Positions 27,086-36,222 of a stretch of DNA of 64,000 nt are shown one piece after another. Position numbers and translations under genes: made by a program. Origin of the DNA: Streptomyces laurentii (GTDB lineage Bacteria > Actinomycetota > Actinomycetes > Streptomycetales > Streptomycetaceae); contig AP017424.1 of NCBI GenBank assembly GCA_002355495.1, positions 186,001 through 250,000 of the forward strand. The letters are read 5' to 3'. Position 1 is the stretch's first letter. Each line of letters begins with the position of its first letter. Under the pieces are notes generated by a model. The model searched no databases. It was not told the origin of the DNA and saw only the letters and a program-made list of their open reading frames with translations.

Positions 27086-28086
27086 TGCGTACCATCCGTA
27101 CGCTCAGCGCCGTCGACTCGCACACCGAGGGCATGCCCACCCGCGTCGTCACCGGCGGGGTGGGCCCCATCCCTGGCGACACCATGGCCGAGCGCCGCCG
27201 CTACGCCATGGAGAACCTGGAGGGATTGCGTCGGTTCCTGGTCGACGAGCCGCGCGGGCACTCCGCGATGAGCGGTGCGATCCTGCAGCCGCCCACCCGC
27301 CCGGACGCCGACTGGGGCGTGCTCTACATCGAGGTCAGTGGCTTTCTGCCGATGTGCGGTCACGGCACCATCGGTGTGGCCACCGTCCTGGTGGAGACCG
27401 GGATGGTCGAGGTCACCGAGCCGGAGACCACGGTCCGTCTCGACACGCCGGCCGGGCTGGTCGAGGCTCGGGTGACGGTCACCGACGGCCGCGCCGAGAA
27501 GGTCACCCTGCGCAACGTGGACGCCTTCGCGCTCGAACTCGACGCGATGGCCGAGGTCCCGGGCCTCGGCGAGGTCCGCTACGACATGGCGTACGGCGGC
27601 AACTTCTACGCCATCGTCGAACTCGACCGGCTCAGGCTGCCGTTCGACCGGGCACGCAAGGACGAGATCCTCTCCGCCGGGCTGTCGATCATGCGGTCCA
27701 TCAACGAGCGGAACCGGCCGGTGCACCCGGTCGACACACTCATCCACGGCTGCAAGCACGTGCAGTTCCTGGCTCCGGACTCCACCGCCCGGCACTCGCG
27801 CAACGCCATGGCCATCGACCCCGGCTGGTTCGACCGCTCCCCCTGTGGCACCGGCACCTCCGCCCGGATGGCCCAGTTGTACGCGCGCGGTGAACTGCCG
27901 CTGAACACCGATTTCATCAACGAGTCGTTCATCGGAACCCAGTTCACCGGCCGGCTGGTCGGCACGGCCGAGGTAGGTGGACTGCCCGCGGTCGTTCCCG
28001 AGTTCTCCGGCCGGGCCTGGATCACCGCCACCGCGAACTACCTGCTCGACCCGAGCGACCCCTTCCCGCACGGATTCGTGCTCTAG
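27085..28086 (+). CDS. lhpA: 4-Hydroxyproline 2-epimerase (proline racemase family)
   Basis: This 333-residue member of the proline racemase fold interconverts trans-4-hydroxy-L-proline and cis-4-hydroxy-D-proline by a two-base mechanism. Both catalytic cysteines are present: Cys91 in FLPMCGHGTIG and Cys254 in SPCGTGTSA. Having Cys at both positions separates epimerases/racemases from the Ser/Cys or Thr/Cys dehydratases of the same fold. The N-terminal DSHTEGMPTRVV is also typical. It overlaps the deaminase gene by 1 nt. The product is the substrate of the three-subunit dehydrogenase upstream, so the operon is complete for this step. Confidence 0.9.
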   Translation: MRTIRTLSAVDSHTEGMPTRVVTGGVGPIPGDTMAERRRYAMENLEGLRRFLVDEPRGHSAMSGAILQPPTRPDADWGVLYIEVSGFLPMCGHGTIGVATVLVETGMVEVTEPETTVRLDTPAGLVEARVTVTDGRAEKVTLRNVDAFALELDAMAEVPGLGEVRYDMAYGGNFYAIVELDRLRLPFDRARKDEILSAGLSIMRSINERNRPVHPVDTLIHGCKHVQFLAPDSTARHSRNAMAIDPGWFDRSPCGTGTSARMAQLYARGELPLNTDFINESFIGTQFTGRLVGTAEVGGLPAVVPEFSGRAWITATANYLLDPSDPFPHGFVL

Positions 28087-28166
28087 AGCACCCCGCACGG
28101 TTGCGTTCCCCGGAGCACGCGACCGTGCGCCCCTCACCCCCGTACGTATTCACCGGAGGGACCGTC

Positions 28167-29666
28167 ATGTCCCGTTCGATTCCAGCAATACCCAGGGAAG
28201 GAAAGGCCCCCGGCGGGAGGCTGCTCTCCCGGCAGGGAATCTTCCGCCTCAAGCCCGTCGACTCCTCCGAGGAGGAGACCACGGGTGGGCTGCGCCGGAC
28301 CATGGGACTGTGGCAGCTCGTCGCCCTCAGCCTCGGCGGCCTGGTCGGCGCGGGAGTCTTCTCGCTCGCCGGCGTCGTAGCCCACGAGGACGCCGGGCCC
28401 GGCGTGATGATCTCCTTCCTCGTCGCCATCATCGCCAGCACCGCCGCCGCACTGTGCTACGCCGAGTTCGCCGGCGCCATCCCCAAGGCCGGATCCGCCT
28501 ACACGTACTCCTACGCCGCGCTCGGCGAGATCGTCGGCTGGGCGATCGGCTGGGACCTGCTCCTCGAATACACCGCCATCGTGGCGGTGGTGGCCATCGC
28601 CGTGTCCGGCTACTTCTCCTACATCCTGGAGCGCATCGGGATCGACTTGCCCTCGTGGATGCTCGGCGCGCCCGGCACCGGAGCCGGCCACAAGGTCGAC
28701 CTGTTCGCCGCCCTGCTGTGCGTGTTCCTGGCCTTCGTGCTTTCCCGCGGCACCAAGGAGTCGGCCCGCTTCGAGACCATCCTGGTGGTGGTCAAGCTCG
28801 GCATCGTCGCACTGGTGATCATCGCCGGCGCCTTCCACATCTCCTCGGGCAACTACAGCCCGTTCCTTCCCTTCGGCATCGGCGGCGCGTTCACCGGCGC
28901 CGCGACCGCGTTCTTCGCCGTCTACGGGTACGACGCGATGAGCGCCGCGGCGGAGGAGAGCGCCGAGGCGAAGAAGGTGCTGCCGAAGGCGATCGTGATC
29001 TCGCTGGCCATCGCCGCGGTCGTCTATCTGCTGGTCTGTGTCGTGCTGCTGGGCATGCAGGACTACCGGGACATCGACACGAAGAGCCCGTTCTCCAGCG
29101 CGCTCGCCTCGGTGGGCCTGGGCGGGCTCGGCATCGTGGTCGCGGTCGGCGCCATCATCGGCATCACCACCTCCGCGTTCGCCAACATGCTGGCGGTCTC
29201 CCGGGTCTGGTTCTCCATGAGCCGCGACGGGCTGCTGCCGCGCTGCTTCGCGAAGAACCACCCCAAGCGGCACGTGCCGACCCGGGTGATCTGGCCGGTC
29301 GGCATCGGCTCGGCGCTGATCGCCGGGTTCCTGCCCATCCGGGAGGCCGCCGACCTCACCAACATCGGCATCCTGGCGGCCTTCACCGTCGTCGCCATCG
29401 CCGTCGTGGTCCTGCGCAGGACCCGGCCCGATCTGCCCCGATCGTTCCGCACCCCGCTGGTACCGCTGGTCCCGGCCATCGGCGTGGCCTTCTCCGTCTG
29501 GCTCATCGCCAACCTGGACTGGATCACCTGGGTCCGGTTCGCGGGCTGGATGGCCCTCGGCCTGATCGTCTACTTCGTGTTCGGCGTCCGTCACTCGGAG
29601 GAGAACAAGCTCCGCACATCAGCCGAGCACAAGCCTTCCGGGCAGAGCGAAGGAGGCCCCGTATGA
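28167..29666 (+). CDS. APC-family amino-acid permease
   Basis: This 499-residue transporter has about 12 membrane helices. The N-terminal APC signature is visible in LWQLVALSLGGLVGAGVFSLAG, read here in parts at about residues 48-70, followed by the helix with AALCYAEFAGAIPKAGSAYTY. It resembles cationic amino-acid transporter (CAT/YfnA) types. By position between the epimerase and the semialdehyde dehydrogenase it most likely imports hydroxyproline or proline by proton symport. ATG 28167 follows CCGGAGGGACCGTC. The coding part ends in a hydrophilic tail; the stop at 29666 is followed by transporter debris. Confidence 0.85.
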   Translation: MSRSIPAIPREGKAPGGRLLSRQGIFRLKPVDSSEEETTGGLRRTMGLWQLVALSLGGLVGAGVFSLAGVVAHEDAGPGVMISFLVAIIASTAAALCYAEFAGAIPKAGSAYTYSYAALGEIVGWAIGWDLLLEYTAIVAVVAIAVSGYFSYILERIGIDLPSWMLGAPGTGAGHKVDLFAALLCVFLAFVLSRGTKESARFETILVVVKLGIVALVIIAGAFHISSGNYSPFLPFGIGGAFTGAATAFFAVYGYDAMSAAAEESAEAKKVLPKAIVISLAIAAVVYLLVCVVLLGMQDYRDIDTKSPFSSALASVGLGGLGIVVAVGAIIGITTSAFANMLAVSRVWFSMSRDGLLPRCFAKNHPKRHVPTRVIWPVGIGSALIAGFLPIREAADLTNIGILAAFTVVAIAVVVLRRTRPDLPRSFRTPLVPLVPAIGVAFSVWLIANLDWITWVRFAGWMALGLIVYFVFGVRHSEENKLRTSAEHKPSGQSEGGPV

Positions 29667-29753
29667 CCGGCAAGCCGGCCGCGGTCCGCTCTGCCCTCCT
29701 CGGCGAGGCGGACGGCGGGCACGACCCGCGGACCGTCGGACGGGTGATGACGG

Positions 29754-30143
29754 ATGAACGGGTTGTTCGCCGTGCCCGCCCATCTGCCGGCCGGCCAGGG
29801 AAGCCTGGCCGGCGCGGTCACCGGCCAAGGGCTGCTCGCGCTGAGCCTGGGCATGCTCTTCGGCCTGGCCGGTGCGGCCTTCGTTGAGCCGTTCCCCGCC
29901 CGCACCCGCTACACGGGCGCCTCCCTCGGCTCCAACCTGGCGTTCACGATCCTCGGTGGCACCGCGCCGCTCCTGCCGATCCTCCTGATCGAGCAGACCG
30001 GAGACACCATCGCACCGGCGTGGTACGTCGTCGCCGGCTCTGTCGCGGCCCTGCCGGTCGTCGCCCGCATGACGAAGACCAGCCGGCACTCGATGCTCCC
30101 CGACACCCACCGCTCCATGGAAAGAGAGAAGGAAACACCTTGA
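29754..30143 (+). pseudogene. MFS (MHS subfamily) transporter C-terminal remnant
   Basis: The 129-residue open frame encodes only the last about three helices of an MHS-type metabolite:proton symporter. The hallmark is RTRYTGASLGSNLAFTILGG followed by TAPLL, then PAWYVVAGSVAALPVV. Full proteins of this group (proline/betaine ProP, shikimate ShiA) are about 430 residues, and nothing of the first nine helices is left. It sits exactly between the permease and the dehydrogenase, and its end overlaps the dehydrogenase start. This suggests that an ancestral operon carried an MHS importer that was lost after the APC permease took over. Confidence 0.65.
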
Positions 30144-31576
30144 ACACCGTCGCACTCGAACCCGACCGGGCGGTGACCGCGGCCGCCGCCGCATCCCGGG
30201 AATGGGCAGAGGCGGCGCCGACAGCCCGGGCACATGCCCTGGAAGCCGTCGCCGATGCCCTGGAGACCGAGCGGACGGAGCTGGTCGCGCTGGCCGACGC
30301 CGAAACCCACCTGGGCGTGCCCCGGCTGAACGGCGAGCTGTCACGCACCACCTTCCAACTGCGGCTCTTCGCCGACCAGGTGCGGACAGGCGAGTTCCTC
30401 GACGTCCGCATCGACCGCCCCGACCAGCAGTGGCCCACCGGGCCGCGGCCCGAACTGCGCCGCTACCGCACCGCGATCGGCCCGATCCTGGTGTTCACGG
30501 CCAGCAACTTCCCCTTCGCCTTCAGCGTGGCCGGCGGCGACACCGCCTCGGCCTGGGCCGCCGGCTGCCCCGTGGTCGTCAAGGCGCACCCGGGCCACCC
30601 CGAGCTGTCCCGCCGCACCGCCGAGATCATCCAGAAGGCGTTGGCTCAGGTCGACGCACCGGCAGGCGTGTTCGCCATGATCGAGGGGCAGCAGGCCGGG
30701 ATCGACGCGCTGCGCCACCCGGCCCTGCGCGCCGCCACGTTCACCGGCTCCGAGCGTGGCGGTCTGGCGCTCGCCCGCATCGCCGGCGAACGCCCCCAGC
30801 CGATCCCGTTCTACGGGGAGATGGGCAGTGTCAACCCCGTCGTGGTGACCCCGGCCGCCGCCCACGCTCGTGGCGCGGAGATCGCCGCGGGATACGTCGG
30901 CTCGCTCACGCAGGGCGCGGGCCAGTTCTGCACCAACCCTGGTCTGTTGTTCGTCCCGGTCGGCGACGGCCTGGTGGACGAGATCGTCCGTGTGCTGAGC
31001 GAGGTCCCGGCCGCTCCGATGCTCGGCGACTGGATCTCCGACGCGTACGTCGACGGCGCGCGCCGGCTGGCAGGACGCCCTGGAACGCGCACCCTGGTGT
31101 GGCCCGATGACGAAGCGTCAGCGGCACCGAGGCTGCTGACAACGGACCTGGCGTCGTTCGCCGCCGACATCGAGACCGCGGCCGAGGAGTGCTTCGGCCC
31201 GCTCGGCCTGGTGGTGACATATGAACGTCTGGAGGACCTGGCCGAGGCGGTGGCGGCGCTGCCGGGCCAGCTCACCGCGTCACTGCACGGCGAGCCCGGC
31301 GAGACCGCCGGCCTCGCCGTCCTGACCGCGGCGTTGGCCGAACGCAGCGGCCGGGTGCTGTGGAATGAGTGGCCCACGGGCGTGGCGGTCACCCACGCGA
31401 TGCAGCACGGCGGCCCCTTCCCCGCCACCACCGCGCCCACCACGACGTCCGTCGGTACCGCCGCGATCGAGCGGTTCCTCCGGCCGGTGGCCTACCAGTC
31501 GTGGCCGCAGCCGCTGCTGCCCCCGCCGCTGCGTGACGACAATCCCTGGGGCGTGCCCCAGCGGGTACGCGAGTAG
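30140..31576 (+). CDS. lhpG: 2-Oxoglutarate semialdehyde dehydrogenase (NADP+)
   Basis: This is a 478-residue aldehyde dehydrogenase of the KGSADH class. Active-site Cys264 is in GAGQFCTNPG and the general-base Glu in PFYGEMGSVNPV; the SNFPFAF and FTGS motifs of the cofactor site are present. It oxidises 2-oxoglutarate semialdehyde to 2-oxoglutarate, the last pathway step, feeding the TCA cycle. The TTG start at 30140 is chosen because GAGAAGGA lies 7 nt upstream and the longer frame runs through the MFS remnant. TTG start and overlap with a pseudogene are unusual but the whole catalytic domain is intact. Confidence 0.87.
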   Translation: MNTVALEPDRAVTAAAAASREWAEAAPTARAHALEAVADALETERTELVALADAETHLGVPRLNGELSRTTFQLRLFADQVRTGEFLDVRIDRPDQQWPTGPRPELRRYRTAIGPILVFTASNFPFAFSVAGGDTASAWAAGCPVVVKAHPGHPELSRRTAEIIQKALAQVDAPAGVFAMIEGQQAGIDALRHPALRAATFTGSERGGLALARIAGERPQPIPFYGEMGSVNPVVVTPAAAHARGAEIAAGYVGSLTQGAGQFCTNPGLLFVPVGDGLVDEIVRVLSEVPAAPMLGDWISDAYVDGARRLAGRPGTRTLVWPDDEASAAPRLLTTDLASFAADIETAAEECFGPLGLVVTYERLEDLAEAVAALPGQLTASLHGEPGETAGLAVLTAALAERSGRVLWNEWPTGVAVTHAMQHGGPFPATTAPTTTSVGTAAIERFLRPVAYQSWPQPLLPPPLRDDNPWGVPQRVRE

Positions 31577-31992
31577 CGGAGCGGCTGCGGGCGGCCTTCG
31601 TGCGGCGAACCGGCCGCCGCCGTGACATCCGGGGGGGTGCACCACGGAAGGAACCCCCACGGAGACCCGCACCAGCGCGATCGACACCCGGGTCCACGAC
31701 CTCTGTTCGTGGCTCACGCTGGCGACGGGGCCCGCTGGGGCCGGCTGGCGAAAGCGCCGGCACCTCCCAGGAGCTTGCCGGCGACTTCGACGGCGACGGC
31801 AGGACCGACACCGCGGTCCTGCACAAGTACGCCCCGCCACGACCGGATCGCGCCGCTCCTGTCGGCCGATCCGGTCCGCGGGGGCGACGGTCGCCCGCTG
31901 CATCCGGACGTCCTCTCCGCACGCGTGCAGCCGACCCGTGGGCCGATCGCTCTCTTGATCTCGACTGTGCTTGAGGTTGCAGCCTGGTCGGC
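31577..31992. other. Intergenic region after the hydroxyproline cluster, with FG-GAP fragment
   Basis: This is a 416-nt gap. On the plus strand 31768-31833 encodes QELAGDFDGDGRTDTAVLHK, a single FG-GAP/VCBS beta-propeller blade that binds Ca2+ in intact secreted proteins. Flanking sequence shows no further blades or signal peptide in frame, so it is a lone remnant. A GC-rich hairpin right after 31576 (CGGCC...GGCCG) could end the operon. Confidence 0.5.
31768..31833 (+). pseudogene. FG-GAP repeat remnant
   Basis: One VCBS/FG-GAP blade (GDFDGDGRTDTAVLH) is readable with no start, stop context or neighbouring blades. It is probably what is left of a secreted FG-GAP repeat protein deleted between the lhp cluster and the SgcJ-like gene. 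Confidence 0.45.
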
Positions 31993-32397
31993 ATGACCAC
32001 GGAATCCACGGCGCGCGCCGCAGACATCGACGCCCTCAAGCGGGTCGTCGCCACCGTCGAGCACTCCCAGCAGCACAAGGACCCCGAGGCGTTCCTCGCG
32101 CTCTTCCACCCCGACGCGATCTGGACGACGGCCCATGGCAAGGTGCTCATCGGCCTCGACGCGATCGCGGAGTTCACCCGTGCGGTGCTCCCCTCGGCCG
32201 ACTGGGACGGCAAGGTCAGCTACGAGGTGGTCCACGTGCTCTTCCTCCGCCCCGACGTCGCGGCGGTCAAGGTGCGGCAGCGCTACCTGAGCCCGGACGA
32301 CGAGAGCGAGGGGGCCCCGCTGTACGTGATGACCAAGCAGGACGACGGCCGTTGGCTGCTGACCGCCTGCCAGAACACGGGGGTCGTCGTCGGCTGA
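31993..32397 (+). CDS. SgcJ/EcaC (SnoaL/NTF2-like) family protein
   Basis: This is a 134-residue protein with one NTF2-like cone fold. Typical features are the N-terminal helix ALKRVVATVEHSQQHKDPEAFLALFHPDAIWTT read in parts, and the final strand WLLTACQNTGVV. The SgcJ/EcaC group is annotated as putative oxidoreductases or ketosteroid-isomerase-like proteins, but the members I know of have no settled chemistry. ATG 31993 is used. It is monocistronic, converging on the large minus-strand gene with a perfect hairpin between them. Confidence 0.8.
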   Translation: MTTESTARAADIDALKRVVATVEHSQQHKDPEAFLALFHPDAIWTTAHGKVLIGLDAIAEFTRAVLPSADWDGKVSYEVVHVLFLRPDVAAVKVRQRYLSPDDESEGAPLYVMTKQDDGRWLLTACQNTGVVVG

Positions 32398-32414
32398 TCG
32401 ACGCGGCCGGACCG

Positions 32415-32436
32415 CCCCGGGAGCCGGCTCCCGGGG
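32415..32436. terminator. Perfect hairpin between convergent genes
   Basis: CCCCGGGAGCC is directly followed by its reverse complement GGCTCCCGGGG (11-bp perfect palindrome). It lies in the 48-nt gap between the SgcJ-like gene (plus) and the 1167-aa gene (minus), and could terminate both. Confidence 0.65.
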
Positions 32437-32445
32437 CCCGCCCTC

Positions 32446-35400
32446 TCATACGGTGAGCAGGGCCTCCACCGTCGAGACCGGGTCCCACGCGGTGTCGAGG
32501 CCGGTCAGCCGCTCGGCGACCCGGCGCCAGGCCGCCGGGTCCGTGGCGAGCCGGGTGCGTACGAGGTCCGCGAGGACGGCGCGGGCTTCGGCGGCCTCGG
32601 GCGGGGCATCCGTGCGGCGGCCGGCGGCGTCCAGGTAGGCGAGCATGAGGGCAGCCGGGGCGGCGAGGCGTACCACGTCCGCTGCGTCGAGGAGTCCCTC
32701 CGTGAGCAGCCAGTCCAGTTGGGTGGACAGCGCGCAGTGGTACAGACCGCCGAGCCCGTGCCGGGCCCGCTCCCGGGTGAGCCGCGGGCTGCCGGGCGCG
32801 TCTTCGGGGCCGGGCTCGGGCAGCAGCGCCGCGTGCCGCAACCGTACGTCCTCGGGGATGCCGTCCAGCCGGACGAGGTCCTCCCAGTACGGGAGTGGTT
32901 CCCGGGCGTGGAAGGCTTCGAGCGCGGCCCAGTCCACGGGCTCCCCCGGGGGGAGGGACTCGACGACGTCACGTGCCTGATGGCTGTAGCGGGCCCGCCG
33001 AAGCTTTCGGACGAGCTTCTCCGGTGCCAGTTCGCGATCCAGCCGGGCACGGAGGACGGCGGCGGGGTCGGCGGATGCCAGGGCCTTCACGCAGAGGGTG
33101 GTGGCGGAGCGGCCCAGCGCGTCCCGCCCCACGAGCCGCGCAAGCCGGTCGGCTCCGCCGTGCTCGAACAGACCGATGCAGCCGAGGATTTGATGCGCGA
33201 AGCCGAGCTTGGAGCCGTGCTTGTCGAGAAGTTCCTCCACCAGGTCGGGTTCGGCGGAGCACAGCCACATCAGGCCGCCGGCCGGCCACGCGGACCCCTC
33301 GGCACGCCAGTCGGCGAGCACCCGTGCGCCGAGGGACAGCCGTCCGGCGCCGGGGCGCGACCGGGTCACGATCCGGTGGGCGACGGGGCGCGGGGCCCAC
33401 TCTCGCAGCAGGGTACGGTCGGTCTCGGGGTCGTCGAGATCGACGAGGCGCTCCACCGCGCCGCTCCGCCTCATCCAGCGGGACTGGGCGGCGAGGACGC
33501 GCAGCGCGTCAGGGTCGCGGTCCGCGAGCAGCCGGTCGAGGGCGACGCGCGGGGTGCGGTCGTGGCGCAGCAGGTACGCGGCGAGCAGCCAGGGCCCGTC
33601 GGGGCCGAGCCGGGGCAGTACGGCCTCGACCACGTCGGCGTCGGCGAGGCAGAGCAGGGTGCCCTCCGGCCAGCCCCACAGATGGTCGCCGTGCTCCAGC
33701 AGCCCGATCGCCTCGGCGGGCGTGCCCGGCCGGGCTCGGCCGAGGACGGCTCGGGTACTTGACGCCGGGCCGACCCCCGACTGGGCGCGCCGCACCAACT
33801 CGTCCCAGGTCAGGCCCTCTTCCGCGGCTTCGGACGCCGTCACGGCCGCGGCCAGGCGGAGCCAGGCGTCGGGGTCGGCGCCGAGTGCGGCGCGCAGCCG
33901 GCGGGCGAGCGCGGCCCGCCACGCGTCGGCGAAGGCGAGCCGCCGCCAGTCGTGGGGCAGCAGGAGCAGCCGCCGGGCGGGCAGCAGGGTGAGCAGTTCC
34001 TCGGCGGGCAGCATGCCCTGCGCGTAGGCGCGCTCGATGTGCTGTGCGCTGGATCCGTAGGACTCGGGGAGCCGTGCGCGGACCTGCGCGAGGCTGGGTG
34101 CCTCGTGGACGTGGCCGCACTCGGACGGGGGGATGTCGTGGACGGAGCAGGCGGCGGCGAACCAGTGCGGGGTGGCGAGGCCGGGCAGGGTCGCCGCCTC
34201 GTTCACGGCCAGCGCACGCAGCACCTCGGGCCCCTCGGGCCGGGGCGCGCCGTCCGGGGCCAGGGAGTACAGCAGGTCGAGCGCCGCCAGGGCGTGCACA
34301 TGGTCGCGTCGCATCAGCCGGGAGGAGGCCGGTGGTTCGGGCTCGGACGATGGCTCGGGGCCGGCGGGCTCCTCCGGTTCTTCGTCCACGGCCTTCCCCG
34401 CCTCGGCGATCAACTCCGCGACGGTGCCCCGGTGTTCGGGAAGCAGGGCGTCGAGCGCCGCCCAGCTCGCCGTCCTCTCCCCCAGGTGCTCGTCCGTCAG
34501 CGCGCGCAGTCGGTCGGCCGCCACCGCGCCCAGCAGATCACGTTCGGCAAGGCGGTCGAGCGCGGCCAGGGCGTGGGCGGCGGGGCGCGCGGTGCCGATC
34601 AGCCCGACCGGGTCGAGAAGGCCCGCCACCGCCATGCCCTCCGCCCAGACGGCGGCGCTGTCGTCGAGTTCCTCCTCCGCGAGGCGCTGTGCGGGCGGGG
34701 TGGGGTTGCCCGCGCGGCGGCCGCCGGCCCGCCACGGCTCGTTGAGGGCGCTCAGCCGGAACGCGTGGCGCTGCGCGTCGCTCGCCGCCTCGTGGCGGGC
34801 CAGCTCCTCGCACGCCTTGGGCATGAACGGGCTCTCCGCGTGGGCCGCGGCGAGGGCGTCGAGATCGTGGGCGTACGGCTCGGACAGCAGGTCGCGCAGG
34901 GTGCTGGTGCCCCGGGCGGCGGCGAGCAGCGCGGGGAGCCGGGCGGGGTCCTCGTAGGGTTCGCCCTGCGCGCGCAGGAGGCCCGGCCCGTCACCGTCCG
35001 GGGCCGCCAGGGCCTCGGTGACCGCGTCCACGGTGGCCCGGCCCAGCCAGGGCGCCGCGGCCGGCTCGTCGAGCAGGGCACGTACGGCGTCCGGCCCGAA
35101 CCGCTCCCATATCTTCGACAGGGCGTATTGCTGGGCGACTTGGCGCACTCCCCACCTCAGGGCGGGCAGGACGAGCCCGGGGTCGCCCGAGCCGAGCAGC
35201 GGGGCGAGCCAGACGCGCGGGACGTCACGGCGCGAGGCCGTCAGCTCGGCGCGCAGCGTGTCGTCGAGCGGCACCGTGTCGAGGCGTTCCGCGATGGTGC
35301 GGCGCAGGGACGGGGTGGTGCGGGGGTTGCGGTAGACGGCCGCGGAGACCTGCTCGTCACCGACCTCGACCAGCCGGGCGAGGACCCGGGTGTCGAGCCG

Positions 35401-35949
35401 GGCGTGGCGGGCCAGGGCCGTCCGGGTCCGGGTGTCGCCGTGCTCGACGACCGCGGCGGCGAGGGCGGGGGCCGGCAGCGGCCCGCCCGCCAGCAGTTCC
35501 GTCGTCACCCGCTCGGGCAGGGCGGCGAGCGCGGCCGCGGCATGCCGCGGCTCCGCGTGCGTGAGGAGCAGGCCGAGCGTGCGGTCGACGCTGCGGGGCG
35601 CGGGCGGGCGGAGCGCGTCGTCGGAGGCAGGCGGCACCAGCGGCTCGGCGAGCAGGTCGGGCAGACCGCCTCGGCAGGTGACCAGTGCGTCGTACAGCGC
35701 GCACCAGCGGGCCGCGTCCGCACCGAGGTGGCACTCCGTCAACTCCCTGAGGAGAGCGGCCGCTTCGCCGTCGACTCCGCCCGCGGCGGTGACCTTGGCC
35801 GCCACTGAACGTGCGGGCCGCGCCCGTTGCACCGCGTGCAGCGCTGCACTGCTCGGCGGCTCCGCGTCCGGCTTGCCCCGGCCGGCCCCGGCTATCGCGC
35901 GCAACAGCCGTTCCGCCGCCCCCACCTGCGTCTTCGTCATGGCCGTCAT
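32446..35949 (-). CDS. Large conserved protein, probably alpha-solenoid
   Basis: This 1167-residue cytoplasmic protein has no signal peptide or membrane helix. The sequence is almost wholly helical, rich in Ala/Leu/Arg, with recurring 30-40-residue units of the type ALARHARLDTRVLARLVEVGD and ALDRLLADRDPDALRVLAAQS. This suggests HEAT-like alpha-solenoid repeats. A Pro/Glu-rich linker (EEPEEPAGPEPSSEPEPP) near residue 530 splits it into two halves. Similar very large proteins without known role are frequent in Streptomyces. I recognise no enzyme motif. ATG 35949 (MTAMTKTQ) or ATG 35940 are both possible; neither has a strong ribosome site. It is transcribed alone. Confidence 0.7.
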   Translation of the reverse strand: MTAMTKTQVGAAERLLRAIAGAGRGKPDAEPPSSAALHAVQRARPARSVAAKVTAAGGVDGEAAALLRELTECHLGADAARWCALYDALVTCRGGLPDLLAEPLVPPASDDALRPPAPRSVDRTLGLLLTHAEPRHAAAALAALPERVTTELLAGGPLPAPALAAAVVEHGDTRTRTALARHARLDTRVLARLVEVGDEQVSAAVYRNPRTTPSLRRTIAERLDTVPLDDTLRAELTASRRDVPRVWLAPLLGSGDPGLVLPALRWGVRQVAQQYALSKIWERFGPDAVRALLDEPAAAPWLGRATVDAVTEALAAPDGDGPGLLRAQGEPYEDPARLPALLAAARGTSTLRDLLSEPYAHDLDALAAAHAESPFMPKACEELARHEAASDAQRHAFRLSALNEPWRAGGRRAGNPTPPAQRLAEEELDDSAAVWAEGMAVAGLLDPVGLIGTARPAAHALAALDRLAERDLLGAVAADRLRALTDEHLGERTASWAALDALLPEHRGTVAELIAEAGKAVDEEPEEPAGPEPSSEPEPPASSRLMRRDHVHALAALDLLYSLAPDGAPRPEGPEVLRALAVNEAATLPGLATPHWFAAACSVHDIPPSECGHVHEAPSLAQVRARLPESYGSSAQHIERAYAQGMLPAEELLTLLPARRLLLLPHDWRRLAFADAWRAALARRLRAALGADPDAWLRLAAAVTASEAAEEGLTWDELVRRAQSGVGPASSTRAVLGRARPGTPAEAIGLLEHGDHLWGWPEGTLLCLADADVVEAVLPRLGPDGPWLLAAYLLRHDRTPRVALDRLLADRDPDALRVLAAQSRWMRRSGAVERLVDLDDPETDRTLLREWAPRPVAHRIVTRSRPGAGRLSLGARVLADWRAEGSAWPAGGLMWLCSAEPDLVEELLDKHGSKLGFAHQILGCIGLFEHGGADRLARLVGRDALGRSATTLCVKALASADPAAVLRARLDRELAPEKLVRKLRRARYSHQARDVVESLPPGEPVDWAALEAFHAREPLPYWEDLVRLDGIPEDVRLRHAALLPEPGPEDAPGSPRLTRERARHGLGGLYHCALSTQLDWLLTEGLLDAADVVRLAAPAALMLAYLDAAGRRTDAPPEAAEARAVLADLVRTRLATDPAAWRRVAERLTGLDTAWDPVSTVEALLTV

Positions 35950-36222
35950 GCTAGAGACGGGCACTGACAATCCCGCTTGGCGCGGGCGCGAGAACCCGCA
36001 CCGATGTGTGCCTCGCCTGCCGCCCTGGCAGCAGGCCGGCGCCGGCCGGGCCATCGAGACGGTTCACGAGGTGTACGGCCCCCGCCCCTACGGGCCCCGG
36101 TCGCCCGCACCTGGCGGATCGGCCTTCAGGTGCCCTGCCAGGGCCCCCTCCTTTATCGCTCCTATCAGCTGATTGTTAGCATCGAAGGGAATTCGGGCAA
36201 TAAGCGAAGGAGCCAGCACAAA

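Noticed and set aside
29663..29887. Small ORF overlapping the permease stop (MTGKPAAVRSALL...)
   Set aside because: ATGA overlap looks attractive but the frame becomes Arg/Pro-rich after about 30 codons and matches no family; it is a shadow of the MFS remnant.
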